Positions 51,011-61,720 of a stretch of 64,000 nt of DNA are shown in pieces (positions within the stretch are counted from its first letter, which is position 1; every line of letters starts with the position of its first letter). The position numbers and the translations under genes are program-made. The notes beneath the pieces are model-generated. The model saw nothing but the letters and a program-made list of their open reading frames with translations. It was not told the origin of the DNA and ran no database searches. Origin of the DNA: Chrysoperla carnea (lineage: Eukaryota > Arthropoda > Insecta > Neuroptera > Chrysopidae); the NCBI RefSeq assembly GCF_905475395.1, contig NC_058339.1, forward strand, positions 45,889,172 to 45,953,171. Direction: 5' to 3'.

Positions 51011-54000
51011 ATGGAATCACAAAATAGTTTACGTCGAATAACAAGACGTTATAACGTGTCTTCGACGGGGAAATCACCAGTTTCAATTTCACAAAATGAA
51101 CATGATTCGGAAAATGAAACAGAAATTCTGTAAGAATTTAATGAAATTCTAAAATACAATAAAATTTCAACTTTATTTTTTGTGATAGGTCTTCGTCGTA
51201 TTCTGAAGATGTATTTACTAATTCACGCGTAACTACTTCATCTTTAAAGCAAAGGAAAAGTAAAAATTTACGGCATAATACATCTGACTACAGTTCAGAG
51301 GAAAATGAAGAATCTAGTTTTGATAAACGGCATAGTTCGAATCGAAATGGAAATGTTGCTCGCTCTGCTGAGGATTTATCAAATCATAAACCCTATAAAT
51401 TATATAAAGAGGCTGGCGAATATTGGAAGTAAGTTTTAAGTAGAAAATGAGAAAATAAGTAGAATTTGAAACACGCTTGTGATTGGTCTTAATTATACAT
51501 TGAAATTTACTATTTTAGCGGGAATCTGTAGGTACTTAAATTTTCCTGATTTTATCGAAATTAGCTTGTTTATATCATTTTAGTGGGAATAAGTTTTCAG
51601 TTTTCAAATTTGATGTTATTATTCACTAATAACTAAACGACTTAGCTTGCATTAAAAAAAAAAGGATATCAATAAGCCAATACCCTATTTATATTGAGAA
51701 GATGTAGGTCAAATGGCTGTTTTCAATAAAAGAAAAGATAGCAATAAGCCATTTGAATGCTAATAAATATTAATGTTTTATTATTACACTCTTGCACCGT
51801 AATTACAATTATTCTCTTAAAACAAAAATAGAGCAGGCACTAGGTACATCTCTTTGAAGTGAAATTACTGTAAATTCAATTACCACTATCACCTTTTTTG
51901 TTAAAAGATTTTTAACTGTAAGGATTTTGAGAATGAGAAAACTTATTAGTGTGATTCAGCAAAGAGACTAACTATAAACTGTGATACATAAATATCAAAA
52001 TTTGACTAACTTTATTGGTAACAGCTTTTTCAATCTTCAAAAACGTTTGCATACAACTCATTGGAAATTTTTGTACCACATATTTAAAGTAGGTCACAGA
52101 GAGCGTTGCCAGATGTCCGATTTAAAGTCTAAAATTTAATGTCCGACACGTACAGGCTCAGTCCTGATTTAATTTGGGAAATATATATTTTATATACATA
52201 AGATAGAAAATTTTATAAATTTTTATTTTTTAAGCCAGGCAAAATTTAAAAATTATAGTAGATTATTATTCCTAAAATACTTAAAATTTTAGTTTATTTT
52301 ATTATGTCTCATTTACTGAAAACGGAATTAATACCGATTTTTACTTAAGTGTAAAATCCCTAGTTTGCTCGAAAAAGAATCGGGTAACGGTGACCACTGA
52401 TAAGCTTTTATGAAGGTTTGTGCACCTCTGTTCTAGCGCCATCCTTACTCATATTGAGTTGTTGCTTTCATGTTCAAATTGTTGGCCTCCAATAGTTCAA
52501 ATTGTAGGTGACAGATGCGATGTCATAAAGCTGTTAATTTGTTTTATTTACATGGTGATCCATGTGCGGATGTTCTAAAACAAAACAGACTAAAATTAGA
52601 TATATCTTCTTTTTAAATCAACATCACAGATTATAATTTATTACATAAATAGATAGGCACTCTACTGTACATGAAATGTTGTCCAAAAAGTACCTTCAGA
52701 GAACGAAAATAGTAAAAATTTTACAGGGAGTTGCAGATCTGTTTTAAATTAAAAACTATAATCTGTGATCAACATTCAATACTTTTGTTTCAAGTAAGAT
52801 AAATAGTTATCAAATTTTTCTAATTTTTCCCATTATATTTTGTCATGTTAGATCTCCGATTGTAACCCTACTACTACTACTAGGTGGCTTTGAATTTTAT
52901 CTTAATCTTTATGATCATTAAGAGTTAATATTTTATGATATTGAATACTTGAATAGGGTGTTATATATGATATAAAGTTCGGAATGACTCAAAATGTTAA
53001 TATCCTATTTTTCGATTATCCTACTGTTCAGATGACTTTTATAATTATTTTTTAAATTATAAACTTAAAAATATTTACGGAACTTTTTTAATTTTATTAG
53101 TAAATATCCCAAAACTGATTACACATATTCGAGGTATTCTCCGCATCGCAGAGAATTAGAACCCGGCGCCATCATAATGCCAAATATGTCTCGACGTTCC
53201 ATCCACAGTGAAGAAAGAACTCTTTCTGATTCGAAAAATAATTACGTATTGGAAAGAACACATTTATCACGAAATTATTATACAAATTCAGGTATAAACA
53301 TTTAAAATGAATACAATTATTTTATCTTTGAAAGATATAAAAAATTAATATCATTTTAGATTTACCGAAACGTCGCTTGGAAGAATTTTGGGGGAAAGAT
53401 GAGGTTGATTATAAAATTAATGAAACATTAATTCAAAAAATTTTGCGAATAACTCGCATTACATTAATTTATACCGTGTTAACGAACTATTTCCATTCAG
53501 TAACAAGTAGAAAATTATCTGGCAGATCTTATATTAGAAATTATAGAGCAGAACAAAGTGAGTGAAATTTAAATTGAAAATATTTAAGTGTGTATGGGAG
53601 GTAAAATTGGAGACAAAGCATATGAAATATTAATTTGACGAATATATTTATTATTATGGTAAAAATCTTGATTGTTTTGATAATTTTTTTTTTTAATAAA
53701 ATTATATTTTTAATTTTTAAGCCCTGGAGATATTTATTAGGTATATTTAGAATACTCATCAGTATACAGTTTTAAAATTAAAGAATATTTCCACAAATTT
53801 GGGAATTTTTTTTTCAATAACTCATTTCAAAGTTGTAAATGTTTGTGTATACAACTTAAAAAGTTAAAAATTACATTTGAATTTAAAAAAAAATTCTAAC
53901 TGTTGGAAAACTTATTAACTTAACCACAAACCCAAATTAGAGGTGCTAAGAAGCATGTGGAAATAATCTAAATAAATCATACTTTTATTTGTTAATTTAA

Positions 54001-57000
54001 TATTCATCAAATTAAAAATTGTCTATACTTTGACTATACTACCTCTTTACACATTTATTTTCACACGAAAAATTATTAAATTATAATTTCTTTTTTTTTA
54101 AAGAATGGTATCAAAAAATTTGGACTTTCATAAGTTCAAGTTTTGCAAAAATTGGATCAGCTTATTATACCTTACTTGGATCTGTATTGTTACTTGATAG
54201 CTGGATACTGAGACGAGAAAATCGCACAACACTATCAACTGAAGCATCAGAAACAACACAAAACCTTGTAAATCAAGTATCCGAAGATCGTTGGAAAATA
54301 TTACGAAGAATTGGTTATGGTTCTTTAATTTTATTGTTATTATTACTGGGTAAGTTATGATTATATACAATTTTAAATTATTGTTAACTATTGATAATAA
54401 ATTCTAATAAATTCGAATTTTATTGATCAGTTTGATATATCTTGATTTATAATATTATTTTTAAAATACGGAAATATGTTTGTTTGTTATTCGGGCTTAT
54501 AAAAGATCTGTCCTTAATCAAATACACAGGGTTAATCTGGATCTGGAATGTAAACTAAAACAATTATCCCAAAAAATGATTGGGATTCTGAAAAAAAAAC
54601 AATTTTTGTCTGGCTCGAAACATATATTAAAAATTTGACCTGTTCTTCATTTATATGAATGATTAACAATTATCAGTTTCTCTTAACCTTCAATTTGTTT
54701 TTCATTCACGCCACGAAATTCAAAAAACTGATTTATAACTTTTTTTAACAATTTCGTTTCACCCGCAAATTCGTATAATGACGTTCGATGAAAGTACATC
54801 TTAACAGACTCCATTTCGTAAACTTTAAGTCAGAATGGATCCTTTTTATATTTGATGTATCAATTATTCAAAACTAAATTTCTTTATTGCAACAACCACG
54901 CAATAAATCATTGTCAAATTTAAAAAAATAGATTATCGTTGTTAATTTTTTCGTTGGGGAAGGTATTGTTCAAGATATTTTAAACTGACTCTAAAATTTG
55001 TTTTTTATTTGAACGTTATATAGGGTGTTATTTAAAAATATCAAATTAATTTAGGAAATGGTAATGTCTTATAATATTAATTTGCAATATCTTGTTAACA
55101 CCTTTGGTTAAAGTAGATAAGATAAATATTTTTCGACATCAATGTTAAAAATTATGAAAATTACACTCGAGCGAGGATCAAATTCACAACATTTGTCGGC
55201 CAGTGAAATGTTGTCGGTTCGATCTTCATTTGAGCGTATTTTTATAATATCTAATATTGATGTTAAAATTATTCAGTATATATGTTTAAATCTTAAATTA
55301 AAGAAAAATATTTAAAAGATTTTTTTAAAAGCGTTCAAATATACTTTTCATGATCATATTAAACCAGTAATTTGTCAATCAAATGAAATAAGAAAGCTTT
55401 ATGTGTGCAATCATGTACTCACACTTAAGAAGATCCAAGTACCAAGTATTTAAAAAATAAAGAAGCTATTATGTTACTTCTCTTTTTTGTTTAATAATAT
55501 ATTATTATTAATTAATTATAAATTATTTTGAAAGTAAAATATTATGCTTTGAAAGTTTTTCATCAAAAATATCAAATATCTCCGTAATTCGTTTTCTTCA
55601 CTTTTTTATTGTAATCATATTAAAAAAAAAGATAATTTTTTTAAAATTGTTTTTCATATTGAATTCTTAACCAAAGAGACAACAAGATTGATCTCCACTT
55701 ACTTACATGTACAAATTAAAATTTTTAAAACTAATTTACAAATTTTTAGCAAGTTTTAAATGATTTGCTCTTCCACGAGAATCTCCTTAAAATAGAAAGA
55801 AGTAAGCATTAAAACAAGATTTTATTGTGCTACATCCATCTTCTTAAAAACCTTCTCTTAATATGTTGACAACTGCGGAATTTTTCTTCCTTATTAGATT
55901 GCATTTGATGTTAAAAAAGTGAACTTATAACTTGATTTAACTTGCTGTTAAATCTGTAGATGGGATGGATGCTAAATGTATAGAAACTATACAGAAATTA
56001 TAAAAAAAATACGATCATTATTTGGCCAATTATTAACTTGAATATAAAAATCATTCATTAAAGCAGTTTCATTTTATTTCTCAATAATAATTTTATTACA
56101 TCTAAAATATTAAAAAAAGATTTAATTTTTCTTCAATACATTCATAAATCATGTTTTTTAAATTTCACCCTATATATAAAATCGTTATAGATAATAACGC
56201 ATAATACATTTATTTTATTAACACAGGTGTTTGGTTTCAAATTAAAATAATTTTCAAATTCATTGATTCATAATAAATTGATAATACAATATATTCCTTT
56301 CAGGAATTAATTATGGTACAAATGTTGACTTAAACGAATATATTCCAGAATTACCTGATTTACCTAAATTACCTGAATTACCTGAACTTCCATCAATATC
56401 CATACCAGAACCTGTTTCTGAATATGTTCAATCATCACAAGATAAATTTATGGAAGCATTTGAATATACTAAATTGGCAACAAGTGAAAGTTACAATGAA
56501 TTATATAATTTCTTTTTAAGTGAATATTTAAGTTTAAATAAAGAGGAGCCACAATCGAGTAATGTTGAGCAATCAGATACACAATCTGTACAATCAGATG
56601 ATATATTACAACCACAATCGGAAGATCCATTACTTGATGATAATAATGCTATCAATGATAATTTTGATCCATTTAATGATGAAAATATTGAACTTTAAAT
56701 ATTTTCTAAATTAATTTAGGTGGTAGAGCACACTTTTTGAACAAAGATTATCGATTTGTAAATTACAACCGGAACCTACTAGTAGCAGAATCGATGGTAG
56801 TAAAATTTACGTGACATTAAAGTTTAATTTTTATTTTATAATTCTTTTAATATCTAACAAGGCACGGAGTTTTATACGTCTTAGAATTAGATTAAATAGA
56901 TGATTAACTATTGCTGACTCTTGGGTATAACAATTTATTTTATACAAAATTTAGCTGTTTCTAATGCCCTGAATTAAAGATTATTTTGTGTTTTTGTTTT

Positions 57001-60000
57001 TTATATCAGGACATTAAAAATTATTTTGAATGTGTTCTTCTTAATTATTCTGGTAAATTATGCATATTACTAAGAAAATCTTTGTGCAATAAGTACATTC
57101 AGAGTATGATTTCATTACCTCCTAAACTAAGAAAAAAATGGTGCTTTTTTATTTCATTATTAATATTATCTAATGGGTTTTAGTTTGATTTTGATATACG
57201 TACTTTTTTTTAAAATAATTCAGTTAAGTTTATTCAGGATTCAGGTTCTCTCATTAAAGTATTTTTTTCATTTATTTTTTTATTTACTCAAGACAAAGGA
57301 AAAAGGAATAATTATCTTGGACCTGCTTTTTTATTACAATATTTTATTAAGTTATTATTGTTAATTGAGACATTGTTAGAAATAAATTTTTATTATGGAA
57401 ATCTATAAATTGAGCACAAAGCATTAGAAATTTTTGATTAGTTATAAATTATTTCAAGTTGATTAGAGCAATTATCATTATGAATACAAAAATTTCTAAC
57501 TCTATGTGAATCACACTATAGATAAAACTTGATATAATACAACAAAAAATATAAATTGTATTTCAAAGTTTCAAAATTTTTTTTTAATACAATTAATGTC
57601 TCAAAAATAAAACCATCCGTATTTATAATTTTAATGGAAATAGTCAAAATGGCGAATTATTATTAATATTTCGTTTCATTCTGATTTGTTTTTTTCCACA
57701 AAATTTAATTATTTTGATTCGTTTTTACAATTAAAAAAAAAGTAAAATCTTGATTTAGTTAACATTATACTATGATCTCTCTAATAGTATCTACAGTAGT
57801 AAACTATTTTTATAACAGAATTTAGATTAAAATTTGCAAGAGTATTTTGGATCTAATAGATTTAAATTCGGTACTAAATAATTTTGATTTCTACTTGTCA
57901 ATGATTTTTTTTCTAAGCTATAAGTAAAAAGTACAACAATTTTTTATAAACCAAAAAAAAAAAGAGGAAAAAATATATTAAAAAAATAGTATAGTTGATA
58001 AGTTGTGTTCTCAAAGTTTTTAAGTTGGTTGATTTTATGGTATTTTATTTATTATTTATTTACATTTATCAATTTATATATATTTGCGTTCTAGTAATTG
58101 AATTTTTCATAAAACTAACAATTAATTGATAAGGAGAAATAATTAACAGAATTTTTTTTTTAATGAGTTTTTAATACATATTTATTAGAATTTATTATTT
58201 ATATTTACAATACCAAAAACTATTCTAAATGTTTTTCGGATTTTTCTAATCTTTATGAAGTGAAACTTTTTTTTTTACACGAATATAAAATAAAATGATA
58301 TCGAATTGGACTTAAAAATGTATATTGTTAAATTTTCTATTGATTTCATCGTGATAAACCAATTAAAATCATATTAACCAGAAATAATATCTATGCATTT
58401 GAGGATTTCGCATAAAAGTAATTTATGTTAATTAGCGCTTATTTAGTTGTAATAGCAATTTTTTAATATTTTACTGAAAATGTTGTTTACAATATAACTT
58501 GGAATTCTAAAACAGGAAAAAGTGTCGATTAAGAAACAAAAACCCACTAAATTTAGGGGAGTTAACAAATTTTATGTTTTTTAGGAGTGTTCTGTCTAAA
58601 AATACAAAGATCTGCGAAAGAGGCCTAAATTATTGAATGACAAATAATTTTTATTTTACCAAAGATATTTTCAATATATTATCAAATTATTAAAACAAAG
58701 TTTTCCAATTTTGGTATTTAAAAATCAAAGAAGTTTCACTTATAAGATTTTTTTTTACTTTGTTTCTTTATAAATAATAATGAGTTCATAAATCAATTAT
58801 TTAGTTTAAATTTACAATCCTTAATCCTTTTGATTGAATCCTAAAATCCTTATGGACAAACACAAAAGCGGCTAAGAAGAAAACTAACGAAGATATGATG
58901 TTGCACGACTGTGGGCTAGACGGTGTTTGTCGCAGGATAGAGGTGCGACCCACTTGCCCGCAGTATCTAATAAAAATGATTAGGCAAAACACATCATATT
59001 ATTGTGAGGTGAGTGGGTTTGTCTCCCTCTATCTTACGCACCACCAAAAATTTTTGTATTAAAAATATTTGCATTGCGTTTTTAAATAAGATTTTTTTTT
59101 TATAATTATAGATGAGTTATCGAAAATGGAGAGTATAATTTTTTCATTGATTATTTGCTTATAAAATGTCTGCATTCTTAAATTTTCTAATTGTTCATAT
59201 TTTCTAACTCATTTATAAATAATTTAAAAGAAGTAATTTCGAGTAATTTATGAAAAATAAATAATTTTTTATTTTTAGGTTGGCTTTATTTATGGGATAA
59301 TTCTTCATACAAAATTCAAGAATCTATTACATCTCCAATTATTTCTGGATTAGAAACCAGTATTAGCTATATTAAATCTGGATTATTTCAAGTTTTGGGA
59401 ATAATATTTTGGCCTTTGACGTCGATTTATGATTATGCAGTGAATACATTTAACTTTATATCAGAAAATTATTTATCATCACCGAAATCACAATTCGAAT
59501 ACATTCTTGAATGTATGGCATGGCCTTTTCAGTTAGGCTATGAATATTTAACTTTAGGATTTTCAAAAATTTACGAATGTTTATTATTGCCTTTGAAATT
59601 TATTTCCACATCATCTTCATCGGTTTATGAAAATTTCACGAATGGATTTACAGCAATTATTTCTGGAATTGCTTCATGCTATGAATATGTTAAATTTGGA
59701 AGTGGAAAAGTATCTGAAAACATTTATTGGCTTTTCACCACAACGTATCAGTCATTGGGAAATTTCTTATTTGAAGGATTGAGTTCACTATTGTCAATCA
59801 TATATTCAATACCGGGATTCTTATATTTACCAATTGGTTATTTCAAAAATTTATTTGCAAGTGATCCAATCAAAATTTCGGAGAAAAAAATTATAATTCA
59901 AGACACGCCTAAACAAGTATTACCAGAAAAAGTTATTACATTACCGCCAATTATTCAAGAGAAATATGTCCAGAAAGAATTCGATACACAACAAATAACT

Positions 60001-61720
60001 GAAAATATAATTAAAGAATTAAATAAAAAAATAGAATCGTCCACGCTAACAGAAGATGATGTAAAACGTTTAATATCAAATGAATTGAATTTGATTAATT
60101 TTAAAATTGATCAACATAGTAAATTAATTGAAAATCATAAAAATTTAATTACTACGTTGGTGGCTGGTTTAGATGATATAAAAAATTTCCAAAAAATTGA
60201 GATAAATAATTATATTCATGCAGAAATACAAAAAATTTATCAACAAACGCAGCAAGAAAAAGTTGTTCACACGAAAGTGGCTATTGATGACGATGAATTA
60301 AATGCTATTAAATTTGAAATAAAACAATTAAAAGGTGGTTTAAATAAATTAAATGCTGATAAAACTGGTATGCCAGATTTTGCTTTGGAACCTTCAGGTA
60401 AATTTTACTATACTAAATGGTTCTAGATAACTTAGGTTTACAAAATTTATAAAAACCCTGACAAATGTTTTGTTTTTTCTTGTATCTCTCTCGAAACTGA
60501 ACCGATTTTCTTGAAACATAGCTAAGAATACTCTCAATTAATACAATGCCACAGACATACACACACTTAGAGGTCAAAATAACAATCTGACACTTTTTAC
60601 GTCGGGGATTAAAAAAAGAAGGTAGTTGGCAACAAATCTATTGTTTATATTTTGTTTAATATATACTATTGAATCAGTATTGTCGATATTGATGAAATTG
60701 AACGAAGGTTCAAGATTAATTTCTGTTGATTTTCTGTCCTTCCTTAAAAGTTTTTTTATGTTTTGTAAGCTCATGTAATTTATTAAACACGTTCATCTCA
60801 AGCTTTTTTGATGTTTTTGTCGAGTCGGTCTGCGAAATTCCGTACAAAACGAGAATTTGATGTAAATTTTATTTTAAATCATTTTGTTCATTAAAAATTA
60901 TCACACACTACTACGGTGTATTGATTTTACCAGCTGCTATAACAAACCTTTGTTAACAAACCTGTTAACAGACTACGGAAAAAAATTTTTAAACATTACT
61001 CCAGATCTTTAAATTAAAATTTCGGGTACTTTTTTACAGAATGTACAACATTTAACACATTTTTTTGTTAATTTTAGGGGGTCAAGTAATATCTACACGC
61101 TGTACTGAAAGTTACAATGCAAAAACAGCTGTAATTAGTGTATTTGGAATTCCATTATGGTATCCAAGCAATACACCACGAGTTGTTATTAATCAAGGTG
61201 TTGTTCCCGGTGAATGTTGGGCTTTTCAAGGTTTTCCAGGCTTTTTAGTTATAAAATTATCAACAAGAGTTCATATTCATACATTTTCACTAGAACATAT
61301 CCCAAAAGAAATATCACCAACAGGTCATATTGATTCTGCACCACAAAATTTTTCTGTCTGGGTAAGTTTTCACAAATTTTTTAATGCAATGGGTGATATA
61401 GTTTAAATTTTATGCATTAGATATCTTAACCAAAATGGTCAGATCCCAATAGTATTAAAAATATCAATAATAAATGATTGTATCTTTTTTAGGGTTTGGT
61501 AAATGAAACCGAACGTAATCCGTTGAAATTAGGACAATATACTTATGACGCCAATGGAGATTCGTTACAATATTTTTCTGTTCAAGCAGAGGATCCAATT
61601 CCAGCATTTGAAATGATTGAGTTACGTATTGAATCGAATCATGGCAATATTAAATTTACGTGCTTGTATAGATTTAGGGTGCATGGCTCAATTGCAAATG
61701 ATACTCCACCACCACCTTGA
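51011..61720 (+). CDS. koi: SUN-domain inner nuclear membrane protein (klaroid/SUN1-SUN2-like), long isoform
   Basis: Exons 51011-51129, 51189-51428, 53101-53291, 53360-53557, about 54104-54349, 59279-60397, 61078-61361 and 61493-61720 give 874 aa, all junctions in phase. SUN proteins span the inner nuclear membrane and bind KASH proteins in the perinuclear space, forming LINC bridges. Seen here: a basic Ser-rich nucleoplasmic N-terminus (about 1-250), hydrophobic segments at about 256-285 and 320-337, a long luminal region with degenerate aromatic repeats (about 335-520), a coiled-coil-like stretch (about 570-635), and a C-terminal SUN domain (about 705-874) with the Cys of CTESY, FGIPLWYPS, PGECWAFQG and the closing FTCLYRFRVHG. 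The chain ends in PPPP. Drosophila klaroid is the likely orthologue; spag4-type paralogues are less likely by length. A splice variant ends at 56698. Confidence 0.93.
52623..52769. repeat. Short inverted repeat in intron 2 of the SUN gene
   Basis: ATCACAGATTATA at 52623-52635 is exactly complementary to 52757-52769; neighbouring bases match weakly. Possibly a foldback relic. Confidence 0.4.
55136..55270. repeat. Palindromic repeat in intron 5 of the SUN gene
   Basis: ACATCAATGTTAAAA at the left pairs with TTTTAACATCAAT-type sequence at the right. Inner arms hold GAGCGAGGATC against GATCTTCATTTGAGCG and CAACATTT against AAATGTTG around a short centre. Arms are about 65 bases with mismatches. 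Confidence 0.55.
56304..56698 (+). CDS. koi: Alternative terminal exon of the SUN gene, SUN-less isoform
   Basis: A C/T-rich acceptor (AG at 56302-56303) opens an exon that continues in the same phase (1) as the exon at 59279, so donor 54349/54350 can join either. Joined to exons 1-5 it gives a 462-aa product. It keeps the nucleoplasmic domain and the hydrophobic segments, but the luminal region, coiled coil and SUN domain are replaced by a 131-residue tail: a PELP-type proline repeat followed by an acidic Asp/Asn/Gln-rich end and TAA at 56696-56698. Composition is clearly coding-like (dense Glu/Asp/Pro/Ser, no AT-type bias). It could alternatively be an internal exon of an isoform I cannot see, but no donor precedes the stop. 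Such a protein could not bind KASH partners and might act only at the nucleoplasmic face. Confidence 0.75.
58930..59040. repeat. GC-rich inverted repeat in the SUN gene, upstream of the exon at 59279
   Basis: CGCAGGATAGAGG followed by CCCACTTGCC (58930-58960) pairs imperfectly with the complementary 59007-59040 segment ending in ATCTTACGCA. The GC content stands out sharply. The minus-strand 63-codon frame across it is not gene-like. Probably a small dispersed element. Confidence 0.5.
60440..60615 (+). repeat. Dispersed-repeat fragment in intron 6 of the SUN gene
   Basis: Contains CTCGAAACTGAACCGATTTT, then CCACAGACATACACAC and TTTTACGTCGGGGATTAAAAA-like sequence. I associate this series with widely dispersed insect repeats. 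A shorter relative (CGGTTCGTTCG...CCACAGAC) is near 36490-36530. Confidence 0.45.
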
